Shown: positions 42,698 to 50,733 of the stretch, in pieces | Layout: each line of letters begins with the position of its first letter | How positions within the stretch are numbered: position 1 is the stretch's first letter | Origin: Sphingomonas sp. Leaf357 | GTDB lineage: Bacteria > Pseudomonadota > Alphaproteobacteria > Sphingomonadales > Sphingomonadaceae | Length of the DNA stretch: 64,000 nucleotides | Assembly: GCF_001423845.1 (NCBI RefSeq) | Contig: NZ_LMPM01000001.1 | Coordinates: 1,279,493-1,343,492, forward strand | Direction of reading: 5' to 3' | Notes under the pieces: model-generated | The model's database searches: none | The model's input: the letters and a program-made list of their open reading frames with translations, nothing else | Told to the model about the DNA's origin: nothing | Program-made: the position numbers and the translations under genes

Positions 42698-44959
42698 TCA
42701 GAATTTGCCCGACAGGCGCACACCATAGGTCCGCGGCGCGCCGTACAGCGACGCCTCGTCGCCGAGGAACGGGATCACGCTGGTGCGATAGAGCTTGTTG
42801 GTCAGATTCTTCGCCCACAAGGTCACCGCCCAGCGCTCGTCCGCCCGGCCGAAGCCGATCCGCGCATCGAGCAGGCCGTAGCCGGGTTCGAAATTCAGAT
42901 TCTCCGGGCCGTAGAAGAACTTGTCCTGATAGGTGTAATCGGCGTGCGCCTTGATCGCATAGCGATCGCCGACCGGCAGCTTGTAGTCCGCCGCGATCGA
43001 ATATTGATAGTCGGCGGTGCGTGCCAGCTTGTTGCCGGTATAGACGATGTTGCGCCGGGGATCGGTGTAGTTCTTGTATTTGGCGTCGAGCACCGATCCG
43101 GACCCCGAAAGCGACAGCCCGTCGGTGATCGCGACCGACAATTCGCCCTCGATGCCCTGGATCTTGGCGCTGGCGGCGTTGGTCACGACCGTGGTGAGCA
43201 GGACGTCGTCGAGCTGTTCGACCTGCAGATTGCTGAAATCGAGCCGGAACGCGGCGAGGTTCAGGCGCACGCGGCGGTCGAACAGGTCGCTCTTGAAGCC
43301 CAGTTCGTAGTTCCACGCGGTTTCCGGATCGAACGGGCGCGAGGCGGTGGCGGCATCGGGAGTCGCCGCCTGCCAGCCGCCGCCCTTGAAGCCCTTCGCC
43401 GCCGAGGCGTAGAGCAGGATCGACGGAGTCGCCTTCCATTCCAGCGCGAAGCGCGGCGTGGCTTCCTTCCACGTCTTCTTGACGCTGATCGCATAGGGCG
43501 TCTTGAGCGGTGCCGGGGACAGGATGTCGCCGGCGGGGCCAAAGCTCAGGATCCGCGCGGTGGCGTCCATATCCTTGTGATCGATCGTGTACCGCGCGCC
43601 GGCCGAGGCGGTGAAGCCGGGCAGGATTTCATATTCCAGTTCGCCGAACGCCGCATAGTTCGAGGTGATGCCGGCCTGGCGGAAGACGTTGTCGCCATCC
43701 AGACTGTCGCGCGTGCCGCCGGGGCCGCCGGGCAGCGCCGAGCGGGCGGTATTCTGCGAACTGCGCCGCGTATCCTCGCGCAGATAATAGAGGCCGACCA
43801 GCCAGCTGAACGGACCGCTCTTGTCGGAGGCGAGCCGCACTTCCTGCGTGATGCCGCTATACTTTTCCGACTGGGTCAGCACCGAATCGGTGAAGGACGG
43901 CGGTGCGCCGGCCCCGGCCTGGCTGAAGCGCTGGCCCGAATTGCCGAGGCGGAGCGCGGCGAGATAGGTCAGCTTGGCCTGGCCGAGATCGTAATCGGCA
44001 CGGGCGGTGAAGCCGTAGGTGTTACGGCGATTATATTGGAGATAGGGCGTTTCGGTGACGCGCGGATCCTTCGAGATCTGCCCGGCAGTGATCGGGCCGA
44101 TCCCGGCCCGCGTCGGATCGTCGACCGCGTGGCGCGCCTGCCCGCCGCCCTCGTCGTGGCTGGCATCGGCGATGAAGTTCAGCGTCAGCCGGTCGCTGGC
44201 ATTGACCAGCACGGAGGCGCGGCCGGCATAGCCTTCGGCATCGTCGAGTTCCTGGCCGTTGACGATGTTGCGGCTGAACCCGTCGTGCCGGTTCTGCTGG
44301 AACGAGATGCGCGCGGCGGTCGAGTCCGACAGCGCCCCGGTCACGTTCGCCTCGGACTGGATCGTGCCGTAGTTGCCGACCGAGACATAGCCGCCGGCAC
44401 CGAAATCGAATTTCGGGGTGGCGGTGATGATGCTCACCGCGCCGCCGACGACGTTCTTGCCGAAGATGGTACCCTGCGGCCCGCGCAGCACCTCGACGCG
44501 CTCGACATCGAAGATCGGCGGCGTCGCCGAGCCACGGCGGCCGATATAGACTTCGTTGATGAACAGGCCGATCGAAGGATCCGCGCTGGCGCTGGTCAGG
44601 CGCACCGTGCCGACGCCGCGAATGAACGCTTCCTGCTCCAGCGACCCTTGCGCCTGGAAGGTGAAGCTCGGCGTGCGCCCGGCGATCGCCGACAGATCGG
44701 TGATCTGGCCGTCGCGCAACGCCGTGCCGCTGAACGCGGTGACCGCGATCGGCACGTTCTGCAGGCTTTCCGACCGCTTGCGCGCGGTGACGATGATCTC
44801 TTCGAGCTGCGGCCCTTCCTCGACCTGAGCGGGCGCATCGATCGGCGTCGCCGGACCGGCGGTCGATTGGGCGAGAGCCGGCAGGGCCGTACCCAAAGCG
44901 GCGATGCTCGCCGACGCCAAGGCTAGACGCATTACACGCGCACAGGTGTTCGTGGCCAT
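42698..44959 (-). CDS. TonB-dependent outer-membrane receptor of the aromatic catabolic island
   Basis: A 753-residue TonB receptor starting at an ATG that has GGGAGGG six bases upstream; a start 15 bases earlier is less likely. Signal peptide, TonB box region E-E-I-I-V-T-A-R-K-R, plug with F-I-R-G-V-G-T-V and L-R-G-P-Q-G-T-I-F-G-K-N-V-V-G-G, and a barrel ending G-V-R-L-S-G-K-F. It is encoded between the lignostilbene-dioxygenase-like operon and the divergent NTF2-gene cluster, with copies of a shared motif in the flanking gaps. It probably imports the aromatic substrate of this island through the outer membrane, as sphingomonad receptors do for lignin-derived biaryls. Confidence 0.92.
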   Translation of the reverse strand: MATNTCARVMRLALASASIAALGTALPALAQSTAGPATPIDAPAQVEEGPQLEEIIVTARKRSESLQNVPIAVTAFSGTALRDGQITDLSAIAGRTPSFTFQAQGSLEQEAFIRGVGTVRLTSASADPSIGLFINEVYIGRRGSATPPIFDVERVEVLRGPQGTIFGKNVVGGAVSIITATPKFDFGAGGYVSVGNYGTIQSEANVTGALSDSTAARISFQQNRHDGFSRNIVNGQELDDAEGYAGRASVLVNASDRLTLNFIADASHDEGGGQARHAVDDPTRAGIGPITAGQISKDPRVTETPYLQYNRRNTYGFTARADYDLGQAKLTYLAALRLGNSGQRFSQAGAGAPPSFTDSVLTQSEKYSGITQEVRLASDKSGPFSWLVGLYYLREDTRRSSQNTARSALPGGPGGTRDSLDGDNVFRQAGITSNYAAFGELEYEILPGFTASAGARYTIDHKDMDATARILSFGPAGDILSPAPLKTPYAISVKKTWKEATPRFALEWKATPSILLYASAAKGFKGGGWQAATPDAATASRPFDPETAWNYELGFKSDLFDRRVRLNLAAFRLDFSNLQVEQLDDVLLTTVVTNAASAKIQGIEGELSVAITDGLSLSGSGSVLDAKYKNYTDPRRNIVYTGNKLARTADYQYSIAADYKLPVGDRYAIKAHADYTYQDKFFYGPENLNFEPGYGLLDARIGFGRADERWAVTLWAKNLTNKLYRTSVIPFLGDEASLYGAPRTYGVRLSGKF

Positions 44960-45016
44960 TTCAGTCCCTCCCAAAGATGTCGTCCGGCCTTGTTGGCCGT
45001 GTCGCGCTCACTCGGT

Positions 45017-45029
45017 CTTCTTAAGCAAG
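45017..45029 (-). promoter_or_regulatory. Copy 2 of the CTTGCTT-N3-AAG motif, upstream of the TonB receptor
   Basis: On the receptor strand it reads CTTGCTTAAGAAG, 58-70 bases before the receptor ATG. One base of the right arm differs from the palindromic CAAG. Confidence 0.45.
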
Positions 45030-45053
45030 CCGATGCTGTTTTCGCCAATGTGA

Positions 45054-45066
45054 CTTGCTTGTCAAG
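45054..45066 (+). promoter_or_regulatory. Copy 3 of the CTTGCTT-N3-AAG motif, upstream of the first NTF2-like gene
   Basis: Reads CTTGCTTGTCAAG, with perfect CTTG/CAAG arms, 74-86 bases before the ATG at 45140 in the divergent gap. A TTGACA lies just downstream (45077-45082) and could be a -35 element. Confidence 0.5.
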
Positions 45067-45139
45067 ACTAACTCGATTGACACGTCCGCCGCGCTGCGCC
45101 AACCTCACTTGCATAAAACGACTGTCATAGGAGAGCAGC

Positions 45140-45583
45140 ATGACCGACACGGCACTCGACGCGCGCAACGACACGACCAGCGACGCGCACAAGATCGATA
45201 TCGCGACTCGGATGATCGCCGCGTGGAAGGCGATGGACTGGGACGCAGCCGCCGCTTTGTTCGCCGAGAACGGCGTGCTGCATTCGATGATGGTCGATCC
45301 GATCGAGGGCCGCGAGGCGATCCACAAGCGCATTTCCGGCCTGGGGGAACTGGCGACCGAGATCGTCCTCGACGTCAGCAACATGGGCGTGATCAACGGG
45401 ATCCTGTACATGGAGCGGGTCGATCGTTTCGTGTACAACGGCAAGACCGGCGCGGTGCCGGTGACGGGCGTGTTCGAATTCGACGGCGACGGCCTGATCA
45501 AGGTGTGGCGCGAATATTACGATCGCGGGCAATTGCTGAGCGAAATGGGCGTCGCGACGGACTTCGACCACGAGACCCGCTGA
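45140..45583 (+). CDS. NTF2-like protein, limonene-epoxide-hydrolase/SnoaL type (first of four)
   Basis: A 147-residue cone-barrel protein of the NTF2 superfamily. The second half, V-D-R-F-V-Y-N-G…V-P-V-T-G-V-F-E-F…L-I-K-V-W-R-E-Y-Y-D, resembles limonene-1,2-epoxide hydrolase, including its D-R-D-type polar residues (Asp in V-D-R, Arg in W-R, Asp in Y-Y-D). Members catalyse cofactor-free hydrations, isomerisations, cyclisations or C-C cleavage. AGGAGAG lies about six bases before the ATG. It is the first gene of the plus-strand arm of the catabolic island and is preceded by the shared motif. The sphingomonad deformylase LdpA, which makes lignostilbene from diarylpropanes, also has this fold. 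Confidence 0.8.
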   Translation: MTDTALDARNDTTSDAHKIDIATRMIAAWKAMDWDAAAALFAENGVLHSMMVDPIEGREAIHKRISGLGELATEIVLDVSNMGVINGILYMERVDRFVYNGKTGAVPVTGVFEFDGDGLIKVWREYYDRGQLLSEMGVATDFDHETR

Positions 45584-45639
45584 CATGGCCGTCGCCGATC
45601 GACAGTCGGCCGTCGGAGAGCGTCTTGCTATCCGTTCAC

Positions 45640-45771
45640 CGTCACCCCGGATACTTCGACTTCGCTCAGCAGGGCCCTTTTCCGGGGTCCGCCGTGCCGC
45701 AAACCCGGCGTTCAATTCGCTATCGGTGTCAAAAGCCGCCTGGTGGACCCCGGAACAAGCCCGGGGTGACG
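45640..45771. repeat. Nested inverted repeat, intergenic
   Basis: Outer arms CGTCACCCCGG and CCGGGGTGACG are perfect over 11 bases; inner arms TCCGGGGTCC and GGACCCCGGA (45681-45690, 45745-45754) are perfect over 10. The gap between the first NTF2-like gene and the MFS gene consists almost wholly of this element. It looks like a mobile intergenic palindromic element of the kind common in sphingomonads; it may be transcribed and fold. Confidence 0.7.
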
Positions 45772-45783
45772 AAGAGATGCTGA

Positions 45784-47142
45784 ATGTCGATCCGTCCTAG
45801 CCCCACCGCCGTCCCAGCACTCGCGCCCGTCGCGGCTTGGCCGAACCCGGCGCGCAGCTGGTTCGCGGTGGCGGTGCTGACTCTAGGCTACACCGTGTCG
45901 TTCGTCGATCGCACGATCCTCAGCCTGTTGATCGATCCGATCAAGGCCGATCTGGGATTGAGCGACACGCAGATCGCGTTGCTGCAGGGGCTGGCGTTCG
46001 GCCTGTTCTATACCGTGATGGGCATGCCGCTCGGCTGGCTGGTCGATCGCACGTCGCGGCGACGGGTGGTGGCGATCGGCGTGACGACCTGGTGCCTGGC
46101 GACGGCGGCGTGCGGGCTGGCGGGAAATTTCTGGCACCTGTTCCTCGCCCGGATGGGCGTGGGGGCGGGAGAGGCGAGCCTTTCCCCGGCGGCGATCTCG
46201 ATGATCGGCGACAGCTTTCCGGCCGAGCGCCGCGCGTTTCCGATCAGCGTCTATTCGATGGCCTCGTCGGTCGGCGCGGGTCTCGCGCTGATGGTCGGCG
46301 GGACGGTGATCCAGCTGATCTCGGCGCAACCGCGTTTCGCCCTGCCGATCGTGGGCGAGGTCGCGCCGTGGCAGGCGACGTTCATTCTGGTCGGGCTGGC
46401 CGGGTTGATCGTCGTGCTGCTGCTCGCGTTCGTCACCGAACCCGTCCGGCGCGAGGTGCTGGTGCGCGAGGAAAGCGGCAGCGGACTGATCCCGCATCTC
46501 AACCGCCACCGCGCCTTTCACCTGCGGCATCTCGGCGGCATGGCGCTGTATTGCGTGCTGATCTACGGCGTCCTGTCCTGGATGCCGGCCTATTTCATCC
46601 GCACCTTCGGCTGGACGCCGGGGCAGGTCGGCCTGCGCTACGGGCTGGTGGTGACGGTGTTCGGCGGCTTCGGACTGGCCTTTGCCGGCTGGCTGTCGTC
46701 GCATCTCGCGGTGCGCGGGGTGAAGGCGGCGAGCCTGAAGATCACCGGCTGGTCGATCCTGATCGTCACGCCGTTGCTGGTCGCCGCGTGCCTCGCGCGC
46801 GACGGCTGGACGGCGGTGTTCATCCTCGCGCCGGCGATGGTCTTCTTCACCGCATCGGGCGGACTGGCGGTATCGGCCCTGTGCGAGGCGGCACCCGGCA
46901 ACCTGCGCGGGCGGACGGCGGCACTCTATTATTTCGTCCTCGGCATCGTCGGGCTGACGGTCGGCCCGGTCAGCGTCGCGCTGATCACCGAGCATCTGTT
47001 CCACGATCCGAACGCGCTTGGGCCAGCTATCGCGCTGGCCACGGCCGTGCTCGGCCCGATCGCGGGGCTGCTGGTGCTGAGCGCGATCCGGCCGTTCGCA
47101 TCCGCGGTGGATGCGCTTGCCACGGCCGCCAAAGCGGCATAA
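45784..47142 (+). CDS. MFS transporter, spinster-like / sugar-phosphate-antiporter branch
   Basis: A 452-residue twelve-helix transporter. Helix 1 reads L-G-Y-T-V-S-F-V-D-R-T-I-L-S-L-L, the F-x-D-R signature typical of the ‘Spns/MFS_1’ group common in sphingomonad catabolic clusters. Loop 2-3 carries P-L-G-W-L-V-D-R-T-S-R-R-R-V-V. It follows the first NTF2-like gene after an intergenic repeat and precedes the SCP-x-type thiolase by 45 bases. It probably moves the cluster's substrate, or an intermediate, across the inner membrane. The cargo is unknown and differs in family from the AAHS transporter at 28 kb. Confidence 0.88.
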   Translation: MSIRPSPTAVPALAPVAAWPNPARSWFAVAVLTLGYTVSFVDRTILSLLIDPIKADLGLSDTQIALLQGLAFGLFYTVMGMPLGWLVDRTSRRRVVAIGVTTWCLATAACGLAGNFWHLFLARMGVGAGEASLSPAAISMIGDSFPAERRAFPISVYSMASSVGAGLALMVGGTVIQLISAQPRFALPIVGEVAPWQATFILVGLAGLIVVLLLAFVTEPVRREVLVREESGSGLIPHLNRHRAFHLRHLGGMALYCVLIYGVLSWMPAYFIRTFGWTPGQVGLRYGLVVTVFGGFGLAFAGWLSSHLAVRGVKAASLKITGWSILIVTPLLVAACLARDGWTAVFILAPAMVFFTASGGLAVSALCEAAPGNLRGRTAALYYFVLGIVGLTVGPVSVALITEHLFHDPNALGPAIALATAVLGPIAGLLVLSAIRPFASAVDALATAAKAA

Positions 47143-47143
47143 G

Positions 47144-47156
47144 CTTGTTTAAAGAG
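47144..47156 (+). promoter_or_regulatory. Weak copy of the CTTGCTT-N3-AAG motif before the thiolase
   Basis: CTTGTTTAAAGAG matches the island motif with changes at the fifth, eleventh and neighbouring positions. It begins 44 bases before the thiolase ATG. Too weak alone; noted because of its location. Confidence 0.25.
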
Positions 47157-47187
47157 ACTGACTAATCGTCGGCGAATCGGAGCGGAC

Positions 47188-48411
47188 ATGACCTATATCC
47201 TCGGCGGCTGGCAGAGCGACTTTTCCGACAATTGGGCGCGGCGCGGCATCGACATGGCCGACGCCTTTTCCGAGACGATCGAGGCCGGGCTGGAGGCGAC
47301 GAAACTCGATCCTAAGGACGTAGAGACCGGGCATGTCGGCAATTTCGTCGGCGAACTGTTCGCCGGGCAGGGGTTGCTCGGCGGGTTTTTCGGGCTGGTC
47401 CATCCCGATTTCGACGGGCTGCCGACCTCGCGTCACGAAGCGGCCTGCGCCTCGGGTTCGGTCGCGATCCTCGCCGCCACCGCGGAGCTGGAGGCCGGGC
47501 GCTACGACCTCGCCTGCGTGCTGGGGATGGAGCAGATGCGCAACGTGCCGGGCAGGACGGCGGCGCAGCACCTGGGCGCGGCGGCCTGGACCGGCCACGA
47601 ATTCGGCGACGCGCAATTCGTCTGGCCGCGTGCGTTCTCGGACCTGACGGAGGAATATGACCGCCGCTACGGCATCGACGCGCGCCATCTGAGCCGCATC
47701 GCCGAGATCAACTTCGCCAACGGCAAGCGCAATCCCAACGCTCAGTCGCGCGACTGGCAGTTCACGCCGGAAAGCTTCACGCAGGACGATGTCGCCAACC
47801 CGGTGGTCGAGGGGCGGATGCGCAAGACCGATTGCGGCCAGGTGACCGACGGCGCCAGCGTGATCTTCCTCGCTTCCCCCAAACGCGCGGCGGACTATGC
47901 CGAGAAGCGCGGCATCCCGCTCGACAGCCTGCCGCGCATCACCGGCTGGGGCCACCGCTCCGCCCCGATCTCGTACAGCCGCAAGGTACAGGCGAGCGCG
48001 AACGACGCCTATGTCTTCCCGCAGGTGAAGCGCGCCGCCGACGACGCGCGCGCGCGCGCCGGCGTGGCGCTCGACCAGGTCGACCTGATCGAGCTGCACG
48101 ATTGCTTCACGGCGACCGAATATATGGCGATCGAGCATCTCGGCATCGCCGCGCCGGGCGAGGCGTGGAAGGCGATCGAGGACGGCAGCATCGAGGCCGG
48201 CGGGCGCATTCCCGTCAACCCCTCGGGCGGGCTGATCGGCTGCGGCCACCCGGTCGGCGCGACCGGGGTGCGCATGGCGCTCGACGCGTTCAAGCAGGTG
48301 ACCGGCACCGCCGGCGACTATCAGGTCGAGGGCGCGAAGACCGCCCAGACGCTCAACATCGGCGGGTCCACTACGACGACCGTCAGCCTCGTCGTCCAGG
48401 CGGCCCGATGA
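47188..48411 (+). CDS. SCP-x-type thiolase / acetyl-CoA acetyltransferase
   Basis: A 407-residue thiolase of the sterol-carrier-protein-x branch. It has C87 in A-A-C-A-S-G (nucleophile), the L-H-D-C-F-T motif that in SCP-x-type thiolases supplies the second cysteine, and G-C-G-H-P-V-G-A-T-G. The C-terminal motif is N-I-G-G-S-T-T-T-T, as usual for that branch rather than C-x-G-G-G. These enzymes cleave branched or bulky 3-ketoacyl-CoA thioesters, such as sterol and terpenoid side chains. A 21-base gap separates the weak motif from upstream. The next NTF2-like gene starts four bases after the stop. Confidence 0.88.
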   Translation: MTYILGGWQSDFSDNWARRGIDMADAFSETIEAGLEATKLDPKDVETGHVGNFVGELFAGQGLLGGFFGLVHPDFDGLPTSRHEAACASGSVAILAATAELEAGRYDLACVLGMEQMRNVPGRTAAQHLGAAAWTGHEFGDAQFVWPRAFSDLTEEYDRRYGIDARHLSRIAEINFANGKRNPNAQSRDWQFTPESFTQDDVANPVVEGRMRKTDCGQVTDGASVIFLASPKRAADYAEKRGIPLDSLPRITGWGHRSAPISYSRKVQASANDAYVFPQVKRAADDARARAGVALDQVDLIELHDCFTATEYMAIEHLGIAAPGEAWKAIEDGSIEAGGRIPVNPSGGLIGCGHPVGATGVRMALDAFKQVTGTAGDYQVEGAKTAQTLNIGGSTTTTVSLVVQAAR

Positions 48412-48415
48412 CCCG

Positions 48416-48922
48416 ATGATCACCCGACGTACCATCATGATCGGGGGCGCGGCTCTGGCCATGACCTTCCCGGCCGCTTCCAAGGAGAGACTTATGCCCG
48501 ATAACATCGCCACGCTCCGCAAGGTCATCAGCAGCTGGCACGAAGCCGATGTCGAGGGCGTGCTGTCCTGCCTGCACGAGGACATCACCTGGAACAATTC
48601 CGGCGGCCTGAAGCCGCCGATCCAAGGCAAGGCGCAGATGCGCAAGACGCTGGAGGCGATGAAGGGGCGGCTGAAGAACAATCGCTGGCGCCTGTTCGAT
48701 GTCGCGGCGGTCGGCGACACGGTGTGGATGGAGGGGGTCGACGAGTTCGACACGATGGACGGCACGCGTGTCGCCATCCCCTATTGCGGGATCCTCGATT
48801 ACGAAGGCGGCGTGATCCGCCACTGGCGCGAATATTTCGAGGGCCGGCTGCAGGAGGAGCAGGTCGCCGGCAAGGGCGTGCGCGATACGGTGGACGCGAT
48901 GCTCGCGCGGCCGGCGGTCTGA
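48416..48922 (+). CDS. NTF2-like protein (second of four), possibly with a Tat-type leader
   Basis: 168 residues from the first ATG. The C-terminal ~140 form an NTF2/SnoaL-like domain: I-S-S-W-H-E-A-D-V-E-G-V-L-S-C-L-H-E-D-I-T-W, then V-W-M-E-G-V-D-E-F and a W-R-E-Y-F-E end, close to the limonene-epoxide-hydrolase-like proteins of this island. Residues 1-27 (T-R-R-T-I-M-I-G-G-A-A-L-A) look like a twin-arginine or short hydrophobic leader. Another ATG at 48494, with AGGAG six bases before it, starts at M-P-D-N-I and would give a 142-residue cytoplasmic protein, about the size of the other copies. That internal start may be the real or main one. The gene lies between the thiolase and the feruloyl-CoA-synthase-like ligase. 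Confidence 0.78.
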   Translation: MITRRTIMIGGAALAMTFPAASKERLMPDNIATLRKVISSWHEADVEGVLSCLHEDITWNNSGGLKPPIQGKAQMRKTLEAMKGRLKNNRWRLFDVAAVGDTVWMEGVDEFDTMDGTRVAIPYCGILDYEGGVIRHWREYFEGRLQEEQVAGKGVRDTVDAMLARPAV

Positions 48923-48924
48923 TC

Positions 48925-50733
48925 ATGGCCACCGCTCCAGTTCTGGACGACGCGCTGCCGGGATTCCGCGAGGCGAGGCTGATGCCGGTCGATCTCGCGG
49001 TCGAGCGGCGCGACGACGGCACGATCCTGCTCCGGTCGCGCGTCGCCATCGCGGACTATGATGCGAACATTCCCGCCGATCTGGCGCGCTCCGCCGCGCG
49101 CCAGCCGGACAAGCCGGCGCTGGCGTGGCGCGAGACGGGCCGCGAGGGCTGGGCGACGCTCAATTATGCCGAGCTGAAGGCCAGGATCGACGCCGCGGCG
49201 CAATGGCTGATCGATCATGCGCCGGAGGGCCGGCCGATGCTGCTGATCGCGGACAATACGCCGGCGTTCGCGATCGCCACGTTCGCGGCCTGGGCGGCGG
49301 GCCTGCCGGTGTGTCCGGTCAGCACCGCCTACGGCGCGCTCGGCGGCGATTACGGGCGGCTCGCGCATGTCGTGGCGAAGGTGAAGCCGGGCGTGGTGTT
49401 CGCGGAGAATTCGGCGAAGCTGGCGCCGGCGCTGGCCGCGCTCGATCTCGGCGACGCGATCCTCGTCACCGGCGATCCTGCGCTGGTGGCCAAGCCCGCG
49501 GTCGCGATCGATGCCCTGCTCGCCACGACGGCGACCGAGGCGGTGACGATCGCGGTCGAGGCGATCCGGGCCGACGATCTCGCCGCGTACATGCTCACTT
49601 CGGGATCGACCGGCCTGCCCAAGATGGTCGCGATCACGTTCGACAATCTCGCCGCGAACAGCGCGCAGTGCCGGCAGATGATCGGCGAGGCGGCGGGCTG
49701 GCACGACGTGATGCTCGACTGGCTGCCCTGGCACCACGCCGCCGGCGCGTTCGTGCTGCGCACGACGCTGACCGAGGGCGGCACGCTGTACATCGACGAC
49801 GGCAAGCCGATGCCCGGCCTGTTCGCCGAATCGCTGCGCAACCTGCGCGAGATCCCGGTGCGCTTCTTCAACAACGTGCCGCTGGGCTACGGCATGCTGG
49901 TCGAGGCGCTGGAGAGCGATCCCGACCTGCGGCGGACGTTCTTCTCGCAGTTGAAGGTGATGCTGTACGGCGGTGCCGGATTGAGCCAGCCGGTCTACGA
50001 TCGCCTGCAGGCCGCGGCGATCGCCGAGACCGGGCACCGCATCATGCTGACCTCGGGCTATGGCTCGACCGAGACGGTGTCGGCGTTCATGGCGATCCAT
50101 TTCGAGACCGACCGCGTCGGCATCGGCCTGCCGGCACCCGGCGCGGTGGTGAAGCTGGTGCCGTCGGGCGATCGCTACGAGGTGCGCGCGGCGGGGCCGA
50201 ACGTGACGCGCGGCTATCTCGACGAACCGGCCAAGAACGCCGAGGCGTTCGACGAGGAGGGCTTCTACCGCACCGGCGACATGGCGGTGTTCAACGATCC
50301 CGCCGATCCGGAAAAGGGCCTGGCCTTCGCGGGCCGCGCGGCGGAGGAGTTCAAGCTGTCGAGCGGCGCGTGGGTCTATGGCGGGTCGCTGCGCGACGGC
50401 CTGCTGAAAGCGCTGACGCCGATGGTGCGCGATCTGGTGCTGTGCGACGAGAATCGCGAATACCTCACGCTGATGCTGTGGCGGACGCCGGAGGGCGACC
50501 GCGACCGCATCACGGCAGCGCTCAAGACCTTCAACGCCGCGCAGCATGGCGGATCGTCGCGCATCCGCCGCGCCCTGCTGCTCGACGTGCCGCCCGATCC
50601 CAACGCGCACGAGATGTCCGACAAGGGCACGATCAACCGCCGCGCGGTGATCGACCGGCGCAAGGGCGACATCGACCGGCTCTACGCCGACATCCCCGAT
50701 CCCGACATCATCCTGCTCCAGGAGCCATCATGA
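48925..50733 (+). CDS. AMP-forming acyl-CoA synthetase, feruloyl-CoA synthase (Fcs) like
   Basis: A 602-residue ANL-superfamily adenylating enzyme. It shows the AMP-binding loop T-S-G-S-T-G-L-P-K (about 225-233), G-Y-G-S-T-E-T (about 378-384) and Y-R-T-G-D-M, and has the N-terminus (L-A-V-E-R-R-D-D-G-T-I-L-L-R-S) and large C-terminal domain particular to the feruloyl-CoA synthase group. It activates a carboxylic acid with ATP and CoA. The NDP-forming FerA-type enzyme at 30.3 kb is an unrelated enzyme class that could do similar chemistry, so the two probably serve different acids. The ATG lies two bases after the preceding stop, and its stop overlaps the next NTF2-like gene (ATGA). Confidence 0.83.
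   Translation: MATAPVLDDALPGFREARLMPVDLAVERRDDGTILLRSRVAIADYDANIPADLARSAARQPDKPALAWRETGREGWATLNYAELKARIDAAAQWLIDHAPEGRPMLLIADNTPAFAIATFAAWAAGLPVCPVSTAYGALGGDYGRLAHVVAKVKPGVVFAENSAKLAPALAALDLGDAILVTGDPALVAKPAVAIDALLATTATEAVTIAVEAIRADDLAAYMLTSGSTGLPKMVAITFDNLAANSAQCRQMIGEAAGWHDVMLDWLPWHHAAGAFVLRTTLTEGGTLYIDDGKPMPGLFAESLRNLREIPVRFFNNVPLGYGMLVEALESDPDLRRTFFSQLKVMLYGGAGLSQPVYDRLQAAAIAETGHRIMLTSGYGSTETVSAFMAIHFETDRVGIGLPAPGAVVKLVPSGDRYEVRAAGPNVTRGYLDEPAKNAEAFDEEGFYRTGDMAVFNDPADPEKGLAFAGRAAEEFKLSSGAWVYGGSLRDGLLKALTPMVRDLVLCDENREYLTLMLWRTPEGDRDRITAALKTFNAAQHGGSSRIRRALLLDVPPDPNAHEMSDKGTINRRAVIDRRKGDIDRLYADIPDPDIILLQEPS

Noticed and set aside
46000..47142. AAHS assignment for the second MFS transporter
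   Set aside because: Helix 1 has F-V-D-R rather than D-G-F-D, so it belongs to another MFS branch.
47188..48411. SCP-x-type thiolase as another ‘broken’ thiolase
   Set aside because: Lack of the C-terminal Cys is normal in this branch, where the H-D-C-F cysteine takes its place; not an anomaly.
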